Positions 1 through 12,590 of a DNA stretch of 64,000 nucleotides are shown here, piece after piece. The stretch covers positions 29,441,780 through 29,505,779 of the forward strand of contig NC_092646.1 of assembly GCF_039555335.1 (NCBI RefSeq), given 5' to 3'. The notes under the pieces were generated by a model. It was not told the origin of the DNA and made no database searches. It saw only the letters and a list, made by a program, of their open reading frames with translations. This stretch comes from Amphiura filiformis (taxonomy: Eukaryota > Echinodermata > Ophiuroidea > Amphilepidida > Amphiuridae). Within the stretch, counting starts at the first letter, position 1; every line of letters begins with the position of its first letter. The translations under genes and the position numbers were made by a program.

Positions 1-372
1 AAATCATCCCCAAGTCAACGAGGTTTAAGAAAGTTCTCTCATTGTTAATTGTTGGTTATGCATACCTGTACAAAATACAATGCCTGGTAACCCACCACTT
101 GAACAGGATTTAGCAATATAAGCAAACAAAGACCAGAGCTATTAAAAGTTCTATAGCCATCTAAGGTAGAAGCTTATTATCCACTTCAACAATAGGATTA
201 TTGATTAGTTTTGACTATCGAAATGAGACGGATGTCGGGCCAGCTTAAGTTACCGATGAATATGACCTTCGTACACATTTTACACCGTAACTCAGAATAC
301 AATTTAGGGAATTTACGGCTCGTTTGTGCTGCCGGGTCACAATGTACAGGATGTTAAGAAATTAAAGAATGT
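1..372. other. No gene or clear repeat seen
   Basis: AT-rich DNA with no convincing open frame, RNA gene or inverted repeat. It ends where the first TTAA-bounded foldback element begins. Confidence 0.5.
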
Positions 373-1037
373 TTAAGGGATCTAAAATGAGCGTTTATTG
401 CGTTTCGACAGTATTTTTTGTAGGACATGAGAGCACCTCAGACCTATCGAATTGCATTCTGAATACGAAGCATGTCTTTCTGATATCAAATATTTTTCAT
501 TTTTTGAAAATCACAATATAATACAAATTTTATTATGACATATTATAAAAATTGATATTTTCAAATTTTGATATATAACAGTCCTCGAAGTAAATTATAT
601 AAATCTAATGATATATTCTTAAAGTGTATGTAGCAGGGAGGAAAAGCCGACGGTCAATTGAAAATTTTGACCTTTCATATTGAAGATATGGATTTTTTCC
701 CAAAAAGACCTATTTTTTTTGGTGTTTTGGGAAAAAAATCCATATCTTCAATACGAAAGGTCAAAATTTTCAATTGATCGTCGGCTTTTCATCCCACCTA
801 CATACACTTTAAGTATAAATCATCAGATTTATAAAGTTTACATCAAGTACTGTTAAATATCAAAATATCAATTTTAATGATTTGCCATAAAATGTGTATT
901 AAATTGCGAATTTCAAAAATCAAAATTATTTGATATCAGAATGACATTCTTCGTATTCAGAATGCAATTCGATATGTCTGATGTGCTCTGATGTCCCAAA
1001 ATAAATACTGTCCAAACGTTCATACCCCAGCCCTTAA
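373..1037. mobile_element. TTAA-bounded foldback MITE, copy 1
   Basis: The two halves are inverted copies of each other around a centre near 720, where an AT-rich loop separates a sequence ending in ATATCTTCAAT from its complement. TTAA stands at both outer edges (373-376 and 1034-1037). Three further copies lie at 5246-5878, 34276-34925 and 35886-36538. There is no open frame, so it is non-autonomous. TTAA at the edges is the target-site signature of piggyBac-type transposases, but TTAA is palindromic and could belong to the terminal repeat itself, so the superfamily is a guess. Confidence 0.8.
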
Positions 1038-1429
1038 GCCCATGTGCATTTTAGATATGTTCCCCATCATGGCTTCCATGCACAGTATATTGCTCAATGT
1101 AGTAAAGATAACCTTTGAGTTGGAGCAAATTTCTCAAAATTGGTAGTTATTTATGTTACCAAACTTATGTCATGATGAAATATAATCATATTTGAAGATA
1201 AAATGTGCTGACCTTGAACAATGTTTAAGACTACCGCTATGAAATAATGCATTTTTTGTCCAGCTCCTCTATGGAGACATTTTCCATGGCAGCCATCTAT
1301 AGTCATATTTGAGGTTCCACCAAACAAACCATGGGTTTTGAGGTCGTATATTTTTTGTTGTATGTCACCAAAATTGCTTAAATTTTCAGGATGATCTTAT
1401 TTCATGTTGTTATAAGCAAATGTAATGTT
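1038..1429. other. No gene seen
   Basis: AT-rich spacer between the foldback element and the 3' end of the LINE. No open frame or repeat structure recognised. Confidence 0.4.
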
Positions 1430-1584
1430 CCAGATAATGCTCATCGTGGTCCTATGGGTCATGACTGACCCTTTGTGACCCTGTTGATGATGGTATTCCA
1501 GCAGCTTCTGTCTTGAGCCAGACGGTGGGCTGCGACGAGAGAAAGGCCTGTTAATTGTTTAATTCCATCAGTCCATCTAAGCTT

Positions 1585-2499
1585 CTATCTACCTCTTCTA
1601 CGACTGCCTTCTATGTGACCTTGCATAATTATCTTCTCAATGCTGTCACCATCTCTTCTAGAAATGTGGCCAAAATACGCCAGTTTAAAACGATCTATTT
1701 TTTGGGACACGGAAGCATGGTCTCCAGTTTGGTTTCTTACAAATTCGTTGGTCTTATGTTCTTTCCACGATATTCTCAGCATCTTCCGCCAGCACCACAT
1801 TTCAAACGCCATGATCTTTTTCTTATCTGTCATTCCAACCGCCCACGTTTCACAGCCATACAAGGCAATCGGGAAAACCAGAGCATCCATAATATGAATC
1901 TTGGTAGCTTTAGAAATACCTCTGTCTTTCCATATATCTGTCAACGCAATTGCCGATGATCTTGCCATGGCTAGGCGTCTTCTGATTTCCTGTGAACTGC
2001 CCCCTGCATTGTCTATAAGTGATCCCAGAAAGTTGAAAGTGTCAACTTGTTCCACATCTTCTCCATTCACCTTAACTTGCTGATTTGTATCTCCTCCACA
2101 GATCATTATCTTTGTTTTCTTGACATTGAGATGCAGCCCATATTCCTCACTACTTGCTTTTACTCTGTCTATAAGGTCCTGAAGCTCATCTGATGACTTT
2201 GCAATAAGGGTGGTGTCGTCAGCGTATCTGAGGTTGTTAATCTTTCTTCCTCCGACTGACACCTGACCTGTAACACCAACAAATGCTCTCCTCATGATGT
2301 ACTCTGCATATATGTTGAAAAGGTACGGTGACAGAATGCATCCTTGACGAACGCCTTGGCCAATAGTGAACCACTCACTGTCTCCACTCTCTGTTCTAAC
2401 GGTGGCTTCTTGGTTGTGATATAATGAGCAAATCAGGTCAGTCACATGCTCGGAGAACCTCATTTCTTTCATTATTCTCCACAGCTGCCTATGCCGCAC
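1585..2499 (-). pseudogene. LINE reverse transcriptase, palm to C-terminal domain (fragment)
   Basis: This 304-codon open stretch holds the reverse transcriptase core, which copies LINE RNA into DNA at the target site. The palm shows GVRQGCILSPYLFNIYAE followed by LRYADDTTLI, whose two aspartates are the catalytic pair. After it come the thumb (HLNVKKTKIM) and a C-terminal tail with ALYGCETWAV and AFEMWCWRKMLRISW. Upstream the same frame continues with LCFIDYSKAFDCV across 2500-2530 before a frameshift. An in-frame stop right after the RRRGR block cuts the tail short, and the frame stays readable beyond it. It is a remnant, not an active gene. Confidence 0.85.
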
Positions 2500-2709
2500 A
2501 CAATCAAATGCCTTTGAGTAGTCAATGAAGCAAAGGTATAATGGTTGCTGGAATTCCTATTTTTCTCCATTAAATTCCTCAAATTGCCAATTTGGTTTCT
2601 TGTCCCTCTTCCCTTCTAAAGCCAGCCTGCTCTGGTGGTAATTCATTCTCAAGATGATTTCTAATTCTCTCAGCAATGATATGGAGGAGGACTTTACTAG
2701 CAAGTGAAA

Positions 2710-3264
2710 TTAAGGAGATGGTGCGGTTGTTAGCACATTCCCTTGTGTCTCCCTTATTTGGTGAATTATTGCAACACCTTCCCCTTCACTCTCTTTGAAC
2801 AGTTCTGCCTGGATGTTGTCAATTCCTGGTGATTTACCATTCTTGAGCCTCTTCATTGCTTGGTTAACCTCACTCAACAGGATCTCTGGTTCACTGTCAG
2901 TGTCTTCGCTTTCAACCCCATCTTCCTCCTCTGCATTGTCTTCTTGAGATGCATATAATTTTTCACAGTATTGTTTCCATCTTGATTTAATTTCTTCAAC
3001 CTCCGTTAGGATGGTTCCATTTTCATCCTTCAGTACGTTGAGTCTTGGAACAGGTTTGGAAGTCAGTGCTTTGATATTTTTATACATATCTTTGGTGTTG
3101 CCTGATACACTATCCTTTTCCACTTCAGCACATTTCTTGGTGATGAAAGAAGTTTTATCTCTTCTGATTTGTTGCTGGATTTTCCTGTTCAACTCACGAT
3201 ACTCTCCACGTTGATTTTTGTTCTTCAAACCATTTGCTTTAACCTTTCTTCTTTGATCAGCCAA
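2710..3264 (-). pseudogene. LINE region upstream of the reverse transcriptase (fragment)
   Basis: The stretch between endonuclease and reverse transcriptase of the same LINE, about 184 codons. A basic, glutamine-rich segment (NRKIQQQIRRDK) is followed by an acidic linker and then by the LKNGKSPGIDNIQAELFK block that opens the reverse transcriptase. Past IIHQ the reading frame jumps to GDTRECANN in another frame, so the usual tract between these two blocks has been lost by deletion. No function remains. Confidence 0.8.
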
Positions 3265-3335
3265 TTTGAAGACCTCTTCTGTGAGCCAGGATTTTTTCTT
3301 GCTCTTGGGTCAGTCCATATGATATCAAGGAGGTC

Positions 3336-5020
3336 CCCACCTGACCCCCTCAGATTTGCTTTATATTTTAGTCATATGTTGTACCTGTAAAAATATTAAA
3401 AACCTGCAAATTTGAGGTCTGTAGCTCTTACGGATTTTCTGTGGTAGCCATTTAAAGTTGGCGTATGGGGGTCTAAATTTGGACTCAAAAGTTGCCCTTT
3501 AAATAAATGTCATCTTTGGGAGTCTGTGACTTCTTTACAAAAAGAGAGAGAGGTCTGAAACCTTGTATACACACTAACTGCATGCCTAATTTGTCAAAAA
3601 AGTAAAAAAAAAAAATTGGTAATTGCGCGTTGTGTCACGGGGTCATTAAATATGCAAGAAAAATGTAATGTTTTGTAAACTGGCAAGTTTAGCCCCCTAA
3701 ATTCACATTTTTGTCAGATTAATTATTTTTGTTGTCACTGATGCTAAATATAGGTTAAATACAATACATATCCAAAAAATTGAGGTCACAACTCATTTAC
3801 ATTTCGAACAGCGCCCTCACGAAGATGAAATTTATTGCAAATTCAACATTTTCAGGGGGTCCAAAGTCGATGTGTTCCACCTTCAAAATTTATAAAACAT
3901 TTTTTTTATATGACTACTAGTCTTAAATTACAACTTTGCAAAGTCCCAGTAATTGTCTAGGTTGACTTCATATTAAACGACAAGCCCAAAGTTGACCATT
4001 TTCTTATGATTGCATGTACTGCAAATGTGCCGAATTTGGAAGTCTTAAAGTCAAATTGGCCCCAAGATTATAGAAAGAGTGAAAGGTGAAAGGTAGAGAT
4101 GAGTAGGTTGGGAGCACCCCACATAGATGAATCTATGAGGGAAAAATCCAGCTTTTGTACCTAATGGTACAGGTGCTGGCAAAGGGTTATTTTCAGCTCC
4201 TCGGCACTGGGACAGTGCCTCCCCTTTCCCAATGCTAGTTAATAAATAGATTAAGAAAAAGCACATTAATGTTGCACTTTCTGTTAGTATTCCTTTTTGG
4301 ACTTAAACTTTTTAACATGTTCTAGCAGCCCTATATAAAACCGTGACACTCGAAATGCCATATCTCTGGAATGAAACGTCCGATTAAGATTATTTAAACG
4401 CCAAAATGTTTCTTTCATCAATTCCCAGCCAATAAGTTAGGTCTGAATCAATTTAAAAGTACTTCAATTTTTAGTGGACATGCCTAGTAATAAATACGGG
4501 AAAAAGATGTGTGTTGTATAAACAATATGAAGCGGTAGTAAAGAAAAATGAAATTAACATGAGGACAAAAAAGGTATGAGTAACATGCCAACGGGTTAAA
4601 CTAACTAAATGAAACGGAAACGAAACAAAGAAGGAAAGAAACTAAGCAGGAAATGTAAGAAAAAAAGAAGCTAAAATAATGAGAACAGAATTAAATACAA
4701 AACATGGAAACGGGAAATCACAAGCAGCAAATAAAAAAAAGCTAAAAGTTAAATGTAAGAAAGAACATATTTAGAAAATAATGGGAATAACATGGAAATG
4801 GAAAATCACAAGCAAAGCAGCAAATATGTTTTTTAAATGGGAACAAAATAGCCCCATGTAGAAGAAACTGAAAAGAAAAAAAGGAAATTTAAGCCTTTTA
4901 GACAGATTTAGATAAATAAAATGTACATTTTCAATGATTCTACCTGTTCAGTAATTCTTCCTGTTATAGTGTTCAAACGCTAACATTTACTCATCTAGCG
5001 GTATCCCGCTAGTGAGTTCC
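3336..5020. other. No gene seen; A-rich and repeat-derived DNA
   Basis: No convincing coding region. The left edge near 3306 carries a GGGTCAGTCCAT motif like the terminal repeat of the 2.1 kb palindrome in the ZMPSTE24 gene. About 4550-4920 is purine-rich on this strand. I see no other structure. Confidence 0.4.
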
Positions 5021-5215
5021 ATTTGAAATACTCACTCCAGTTGTGGAAGATATATATGAAAGCCATAATACATGGGGAGTATGGGTTTCAAAATGATTTA
5101 CTCTGACCAATTACATTTGAAAAACATGCTCCCCCTGTGGAAGATATTTCCGAAATCTTCCACAGGGGTAGTGAGGATTTCAACTGGAATAGCCCATTAT
5201 TCTCATCAGGTCTCA
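5021..5215. repeat. Degenerate MITE of the GTTGAAATCC family
   Basis: Ends in AGGATTTCAACTGGAATAGC and contains CTTCCACAGGGG with inverted partners. The same end motif occurs at 16560-16705, in its copies in the other satellite blocks, and in the cleaner copy at 49978-50168. It has no coding capacity. Confidence 0.5.
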
Positions 5216-5245
5216 ATGGTTTCAAAATTCAAATATGCTCACAGA

Positions 5246-5878
5246 TTAAGGGAAGGGGTATGAACATTTGGACAGTGTTTATTGTGGGACATTAGAGCAC
5301 ATCAGACATATCAAATTGCATTCTGAATACGAAGAATGTCCTTCTGATATCAAATAATTTTGATTTTTGAAATTCGCAATGTAATACACATTTTATGGCA
5401 AATCATTAAAATTGATATTTTTGATATTTAACTGTACTTGAAGTAAACTTTATAAATCTGATGATTTATACTTAAAGTGTATGTAGGTGGGATGAAAAGC
5501 CGACGATCAATTGAAAATTTTGACCTTTCGTATTGAAGATATGGATTTTTTTCCCCAAAACACCAAAAAAAAAAAAAAAAAAGGTCTTTTTGGGAAAAAA
5601 ACCATATCTTCAATATAAAAGGTCAAAATTTTCAATTGATCGTCGGCTTTTCCTCCCAGCTACATACACTTTAAGAATATATCATTAGATTTATAAAATT
5701 TATTTCGATTAGAAAATTTAAAATTTGTATTATATCGTGAATTTCAAAAAATTAAAATTATTTGATATCAGAAAGACATGCTTCGTATTCAGAATTCAAT
5801 TCGATACGTCTGAGCTGCTCTCATGTCCCACAAAAAATACTGTCGAAACGCCATAAATGCTCATTCTAGATCCCTTAA
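5246..5878. mobile_element. TTAA-bounded foldback MITE, copy 2
   Basis: Second copy of the 650-bp foldback, in the opposite orientation to copy 1. TTAA is at 5246-5249 and 5875-5878. The centre is a poly-A loop near 5565-5582. A mariner-like element begins only 38 bases to the right. Confidence 0.8.
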
Positions 5879-5917
5879 AAAACAACCTGCATTTTTCAAC
5901 CGAGGTTTTCATACATA

Positions 5918-6965
5918 CAGGGTGTATCAAAATGATTGGTACCGGGATATGTGTCATTTTCAAAAATATATCAAAAATATAAAATTGCTAATTAATATAG
6001 TTTTTGTACTATAAATAGAAAGGGGTGTATGTTAACTTATTGATCTAATAATTTGAAGATAATAGGTTGATGCATCTGGAAGCTATTGTCATTTAAACGA
6101 AGATCGTCGTTATCATAGTTTTACTTGCATAACACAAAATGAATAGGTTCACTGCTTGAACTATTTATTGCATACTCAATCAATAGCCTACTCATTTCAG
6201 TCTACATAACCTAAAATCACTTTACATGTACTTTTAAAAAGATAGTTCCTGAAGTCTCTGCCTTACGACTATGGCAGTGTGAGGTGAAACCCCATCTTGA
6301 GTGAATTTACCACCTGGGAAGGGTCCATTCTGTAACTACCCATATCAAATTTTAAAACATTGTAAGTTTAGGCATGTAAGTTTAGGCATCTTCTCTGTAC
6401 TCCTCCGTAGTTTCGTATCAACCAGTAATTCTTCACTACGAAACCATGCTGAAGTGTAGAATACTGTGAAGCCATTCCAATAACTCTTACCATGTCTGAC
6501 CTAACAGACACCGTCTATAGCCTATAACCATTCTGCCACACCATCAACTTAGTAACCTCAGTGCATAAAAGTCATTACTCTCAACCGATAGGCCTAAATA
6601 TTGATTAGATCATTTATATACATTATGAATGAAGAAATAGGAAAAAAAATAAAATAAAAAAATAAAACATTTCCAAGATTTCCAACATATCATTCTCACT
6701 TAAAAGGCATTTGTAGTAAAATAGAGCTTTGGAAATGGTGCGCGACTGATCCAGCGTTGCAATTAAAAGTGTTAAAACACCTACTTTCCTTTAGAATCAT
6801 GTAACTTCTGAACGAAATGTGCTATCTTAATGATCTCAAATTCTTAGAGAAGATAAAACTATTATAATTTCAAATATTAAATCAATTAACCCCAAACTGG
6901 TACAAAAAATAGTAAAAAATGCAAAAATGGAAAGTCGTCGGTACCAATCATTTTGATACACCCTG
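5918..6965. mobile_element. Mariner/Tc1-like TIR element without transposase
   Basis: Terminal inverted repeats of about 28 bases start CAGGGTGTATCAAAATGATT on the left and end with the reverse complement on the right. The element is flanked by TA on both sides (5916-5917 and 6966-6967), the target site duplicated by the mariner/Tc1/IS630 group. The 1.05 kb interior is AT-rich with no long open frame, so it is a non-autonomous derivative. Confidence 0.75.
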
Positions 6966-6967
6966 TA

Positions 6968-7544
6968 CCTTGTTTTTTGGTTTAAAGATTCATGAGCTCA
7001 ACAATTACCCACGATGCAATTTCCAGATCTTTGCAAATGGTTAACTGCAAAAAATTTCTCACTCGGACACTCCTGCCATTAAGATAGATAAGAAATTATG
7101 TTTTAAAGTTAAATTTACATTGACTCTGTCTCACAACTACGTAAAGTTGGCTTGAAAACCAAATGTAGCATGGACTTTTTTGGTATGCATCTTTCTCCTT
7201 TTTCCCTTTTAGTGTCATTTTCTTTGGAAGGAGGGTCATGAATATGTTGGTAACTATATGTAGAGTCAATTTTTGTATGACCCTTATCACAGGCTGAAAG
7301 TTTTGCATGACGCCCTACGTGTATCTCTGGTTCAAAATTGTTATGACCCTCCTTCTGCCAACATAGGCTCAAAACAAATTATTCCAAGGATTATTGGATG
7401 ACTGGCTTTTTTTTATACTGAAAGCCCTATTATCTATCATGCCTTCTTAAGCCATAATGTACGATCTTACAATATGAAATTGGTAAATTTCCCAACTTTT
7501 TCCCCACATGTCCCAACTTGCAAAGTGTAACTTTTTTTCATACC
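6968..7544. other. No gene seen
   Basis: AT-rich DNA. Short open frames on both strands overlap each other and show no protein-like composition. Confidence 0.35.
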
Positions 7545-8300
7545 AACTTATGACTTGCTCGAGAACTCTAGCTTCGAATTTGCACACGATAGTTACGCAT
7601 TCGATGCTAGAGTACGCTGCTATCGTTTTTCCGTCGGTCAGCAATGCAATTTTTTGCAACAGGGGTTATTTATTCTGTTAATGTTGAAATCCAGAGGAGG
7701 CTTAAAGGCATTCCTACAATGCACTATGATTGGGAAATTTGATCAATATAACCTAATTTTAAAGGCAAAGTCCCCATTGCCACACACACAAAATGGTAAT
7801 TTAAAAACTGCAGCTAACGAGCTAATAGTTGAGACTTATGACTGATATTTGATTTTCTTACAGGAAACATTCATATTGTCCCACTGCATTAATTTTATTC
7901 GTAAGTCTCAATGTTTTGAATGTTAAATAATATGATGAAAACACCAGATATTTGCACACAATCCCAATTCAAGGTATGATCAACTGTACCACATGTGTAC
8001 AAAAGCCAGACATACAAGGTCAGAAACCCCATTGGGTTGTGGGAATGTCTTTAAACATCCTCTGGTTGAAATCTATGTATGGAAGTAATGTCAATGAGTC
8101 AACTGTATCTTTTGAATAAAAATTGCCTATTTTGAACAGCCCAAAATTTTGTTGAAGTGCAATTTAGCAACATTTTTTGTGCCCATTGTGATCAGCTGTG
8201 TTTACTTCTGAACTTCCATTGCTTTACACGGTGTCATGCTTCAGCGAATCCGATTAGATGTTGAATGCAATGGTCTCTAGCCTAGAATGTGAAGCTATCG
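7545..8300. repeat. Dispersed repeat shared with 62486-62890
   Basis: The segment beginning near AGAACTCTAGCTTCGAATTT recurs at 62492 in the first intron of ZMPSTE24. Both copies share GTAGTTACGCATTCGATGC... wording or a close variant and the same downstream order, with indels. Family unknown; no coding capacity. Confidence 0.6.
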
Positions 8301-8372
8301 GTGAGCAAATTTGTGGCTAGACTTCTTGTGGCACGCGCATATAATCATCCTATCTGCTTGACTCCACCACTA

Positions 8373-8519
8373 TAGGCACCGGCGTGTCCAGGATCTGTTC
8401 CTGCGGGGGGCTCAGGGGGGCTTGCAGAGTTATGTGAGGGGCTTGATGGCTAAAATCGCCAAAAAACGGCTGATTTTACATGATTTTTAAGTGTCCCCCT
8501 GGACATGCGACGCCACTGC
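8373..8519. repeat. Possible hAT-type MITE remnant
   Basis: GCACCGGCGTGTCCAGGA on the left is roughly inverse to CTGGACATGCGACGCCACTG on the right, with a G-rich interior. It resembles the better preserved hAT-like MITE at 36668-36870. Too diverged to delimit with certainty. Confidence 0.35.
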
Positions 8520-9004
8520 TAGGAGTGTTTGGCAGTACAAACATCAAGATCAAGGCCTCTACAGTACAGTACAGCATTTTTGGTCTGGTTGACATGACGT
8601 CATGTATACTGGGTGTTTATATAAATATGGAGGCCAGTAGTAAAACATGGGCCTTGTTTTGCATTTCTCAAGATTGTAGAAAAAATGTAAAAGCCTGCTA
8701 ATTTTTTTTTTTCATTGCATTTAACTAATATATATTTATACAATAAATCAAGACTTCTTTTTTTTTTTTTTACTTCTGTTGACATAGTAGAATTTTACGG
8801 GCGAAAAGTAATGGAGTCATCATGTTTTTGTGAAAACAGTGTGACATGAAAAGAGACATTTTTAAATTCCACATTTCCCCCATATAATAATTAAAACCTT
8901 ACCTTGTTTGCTATGGAAACATGAACAGAGGTCCATTTTTTATGATTGTCAACAAGATTTTATCAAATGTTGCCGAAGTTTGTGTTTTTTGTTTTTGCCG
9001 ATTT

Positions 9005-10010
9005 TCACACCACTCCGTAACATTTCGTGTCAGCAATGTTACGGGTGTGAAAGAGTTTTTCAATCGGTCACCAGTTTAAAACGTAAGCTTTCTGTATTGT
9101 GAAAGTTGAGTTTTGAAACAAATATGACAGTACCTTAACTTAAAAACATATGGAATGTGCCTGTAATCCAAATCAAATAAATATTCAATGATAAATTGAG
9201 ATTTTAATAACTTTGGTGTCACTCACTTTCGTTACGGAGTGAGATTTTCTTGCGATGTAGAAATGTAAACATTGTGTCTTTATGAATGAAAGTCACATGA
9301 TACACAGGCCCGGATGATGACCTCTACGACCGTGTGCAAAAATACCCACGTGGAGACAATTTTTTTTTCACCGCGCTTATTGCCTTCGTGTCGAAAGCGT
9401 TACGGGTGTGTTTGTGTTACGGGGGTGTACAACATTTAACGTGTGTTTATTGTTTTGTGACGTTTCTAGTGATAAATTTGAATTTAATTAGTTCCAAGAC
9501 TTTAAACAAAACGTTGTAGTGCATTGGAAGTAAGAATTACTCGAGAAAAATCGCAGAAAGATGTCACATTCCAAAACACGGACTTGGTGTCAGTGTTACG
9601 GTGTGGCCATTCTGAATTTTTCTCGGGCTATCCCTTGACAAAAATCTTGGAAATTTCCCTCCATAATTGTTTTTATAATGATCGAATAACTCATGCGATT
9701 CGACTCGCAGAATATTTCTGTGAAACACCATTTTAGTACGAAAGATCATCGCCGAATACGGACTAGTTGGTAACAGAAAACTTCATCCGTAACTGAAATT
9801 GGCATAACACAAATCTCATAGTTACGGCGTGTTCGATATGAGCTATTTTACAGTGGTTTTTGTAGAGATAAATATTTGTATTTGTGTATCAATGCTTTCT
9901 CGTTCTATTTTTATTAATATTGAATGAAATGGGTAATGTATTTCTGTCTTACAGTTGGCCAAATGCCCAAGTTTCAACAAATACAGAGTTTATTTATCAC
10001 GCCGTAACCT
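9005..10010. repeat. Unexplained cluster of GTTACGG motifs
   Basis: GTTACGG or its complement occurs nine times: 9015, 9038, 9231, 9399, 9416, 9595, 9787, 9821 and 10002. Several are followed by GTGTG. The larger gaps are about 180-193 bases, so this may be a very decayed tandem repeat. Short open frames here do not look like real proteins. Confidence 0.5.
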
Positions 10011-10139
10011 TGACCCCATATCGTTTTTGGACTCGACCATTTGATAGCAGAGGGGTGTGTTTGTTGTCAAAACATGGCGATAGGATGGGTAAATTGTTTT
10101 GCGTGCATAGAAACTGCACTTTTTTTACAAAGCATTGAT

Positions 10140-10775
10140 AATTATTGATATTATTTATTTATTATATTTATTACTTATGTTTATGTTCAAATAAGAATAT
10201 TTGCTTTTCTTTTAATCCAATTTGAACTTCTAACATTTTGTCCCCCCCCCCCCCTTTAGCTTCATGACAATTCAACTTTCCAAATCCATTAGTTTTCTTT
10301 GCATACCTGTTCAGTGTTCACCATGGTGGAAAGTTGCACTTTTTGTAGTAAACAACTGCACAATATTGTGCTACATTGATAGCTATTTAATTAATTAGAC
10401 AAATATGATATATAATGCAACGAAAAAAACCACCCTGTTTTACTTTTATGGGCGGGCGGACCTTTCAACTTCAAGTAGGGTCGGTTGGGCAAAATTTGGG
10501 TTTTTTTTTCTTTGAAGCCAAAATTACAATACCTGCAGAAGGTATATAATCCAATTTGAAAATTTGAAAAAAAGTTAAGTTGAAACATAGGGGTGGGGTT
10601 AGTTGAAACACGGCTTGTAAAAAATTCGAAATAATTATTATTGTGTTGTTAGGGTTATACTTCCCTTGAAGGCACCCTTTAACATGCAATCAGTGTGAAC
10701 AAATGAATTTATAAATATGTGGGAGTGCGGGTCAATACTTTGGACACAAGGACAAAGTGACGAGTGTCACCATGG
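10140..10775. other. No gene seen
   Basis: AT-rich DNA with a homopolymer C run near 10243-10254. Nothing else recognised. Confidence 0.35.
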
Positions 10776-10783
10776 ACCAAAAT

Positions 10784-11972
10784 CCGGGGGGCACTCAACT
10801 TTTTTTTTTTTTTGGTAGGGTGTGCCACCGCCAGTTTCGAACTTGAGGGCTAAGGAACTGATCGGCAGGTCAAAAAGGGGGGTCTAGGGAACTGATCGGC
10901 CGGGGGGGTCTTGAGAACTGTTTGACCGGCCAAAAGGGGGGGCTTGGGAACTGATCAGCCGCCAAAATCTGAAAAATCTCGGCAACTAAACCATGCAGGC
11001 CAAACCAGGGTTCAATTTTGTTGCGTTTTTGCCACAGATTTTTGAAAGAATCGATTTCACTTTGAATTGTGCATTAAATTATTAAATCAGGAAAACCATT
11101 AAATTTAATGCAAAATAGGTCTGGTTTGGCCTATTACGATGAAAATCTCAGCAAAACAAAACAGCATTCGAATCAACTTGAATTACTAGACCCTGCAGAC
11201 CTACAATCTATGCTATTAGCCTACTGATAATTATAGCAGGAGCTAGCAGCATTACATAAAAGCCCCCATAAAAACAAACCCACAAGAATTTTTTTTTTTT
11301 TTTTTCAGTGCCGAAAAGAAAAACATTTTGACTACATTGAACTGCATGAGATGATTGAGTGAAGTGTGCAGAATTTGACACCATTCCACTGGACCAGTAG
11401 ATCGTAAATTACCTTTTAATTCACTGTTATGGCCAGCTGCAAGGATGTGCACACAATTATTTGAGGTACTTCTCCTCATATTTGGCAATTTTATTCCCAA
11501 AAGAGATCTCAAAATCATTTATTTCTAGCAAAATGTTCATCAGCTGAAGGCATCGGCATCCCCGGGTCGGCATCCCCGGGTCGGCATCGCGGCAGTGCAG
11601 TGCTGTTTATAACAACAAACCAGTGTTGCCACTACTAAAGGAGCCCAAAATCCCGCCCAAAGTTCACCTTATTCCTAATACAATGTGTTTCAATGGGGAA
11701 GAAATTTATGGAAAATTCCTTTGACGTTTTGGGCTCGCAAAAGTAGCTTTTGGGCTTGAAATAGTAGGACAAAAAACACGCCTGTCAAGATGCCAATGAG
11801 AGCGGAAATCGATGATCTGAGGGTCTATGGAACGGCTAGAAAATTTTCGGGGCTTCAGAGCGGGCAATCAATGAATTCAGAGGGTCTAAGGAACGGCTAG
11901 CGGCTCTGAAAAAGGGGGTCGTCGCCGCGGCACATACCCGTATAGCTGGGAAATGTGAGTGCCCCCCCCGGG
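10784..11972. mobile_element. G-rich TIR element of unknown family
   Basis: CCGGGGGGCACTC at 10784 is inverted as GAGTGCCCCCCCCGG at 11957. Inside the ends, both arms carry repeated GGAACTG/GGAACGGCTAG wording beside G runs. A short tandem, GGCATCCCCGGGTC, is repeated at about 11551-11582. No long open frame. Confidence 0.5.
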
Positions 11973-12491
11973 ACCAAAATATGAGAAGCCTAAAATATTA
12001 TAAAATGTACGGTACTTTCTGTGTGCACTTTTTGCTTGTATTATTGCTTAAATGGTAAACATGTTACAAATTTTTAAAAAGTCAAATTTTTAACCATATT
12101 TTTCTATGCGATTTTCACGTGTCAACTAACCCCACCTCAAAAGTTTCAACTAACCCCGATGCCTATTTTTACATTTCAAAGTTCATTACACAAAATAAGA
12201 AATATAATAAAACTTTTATTTAACATTATTCTGGGACTTACTACTAGTGCTTATGATACTCAAAAAATAATCCCCAGAATCTTCAAACAACATGGAGATA
12301 ACACATCTTTTCTGAGGGGTATAAAAATTAGTCAGTAAGTCAAAAAACAGATATTCGTTTCCCAAGCCAACACTGGTGGGGCATCAGTGCTGTTGCTAAT
12401 TTGGTGGATGACCCTTACTAATACCTATTACTAGGTGCCAGTATTTTAATAAATTAATTGTTTGTGTCAGAAAATAATACAATGTTTCAAC

Positions 12492-12509
12492 GGGCCCCGC
12501 GCGGGGCCC
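12492..12509. repeat. GC-only perfect palindrome
   Basis: Eighteen bases, GGGCCCCGCGCGGGGCCC, equal to their own reverse complement, in otherwise AT-rich DNA. Confidence 0.8.
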
Positions 12510-12556
12510 CGCGTTCCAACTATAAACCCCAATCTCCCCTCATGCCTATATCCAGG

Positions 12557-12590
12557 CTGGACACATCACACTACCGTGTGATGTGTCCAG
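12557..12590. repeat. Perfect 15-bp hairpin
   Basis: Arms CTGGACACATCACAC and its exact complement, separated by the loop TACC. It may be the end of a mobile element; I found no partner. Confidence 0.8.

Larger units (their letters stand above)
1430..3335 (-). mobile_element. Decayed RTE-like non-LTR retrotransposon, 5' truncated
   Basis: Minus-strand remains of a LINE. Reading right to left one sees the region upstream of the reverse transcriptase, the fingers (GFRR block), the palm with FIDYSKAFD and the catalytic YADD, and the thumb. The C-terminal domain follows, with the YGCETW and FGHISRRD blocks typical of RTE-like and related LINEs. The endonuclease is missing, as in a 5'-truncated insertion. 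Two frameshifts between 2500 and 2700, a loss of coding sequence near 2745 and a stop near 1585 show that it is dead. Past that stop the frame continues (WTDGIKQLTGLSLVAAHRLA) to a stop at 1459-1461. The clade is assigned by eye. Confidence 0.85.

Noticed and set aside
9334-10138. Several open frames of 60-84 codons in the GTTACGG region
   Set aside because: They start and stop at random relative to the motifs, overlap on both strands and have low-complexity composition.
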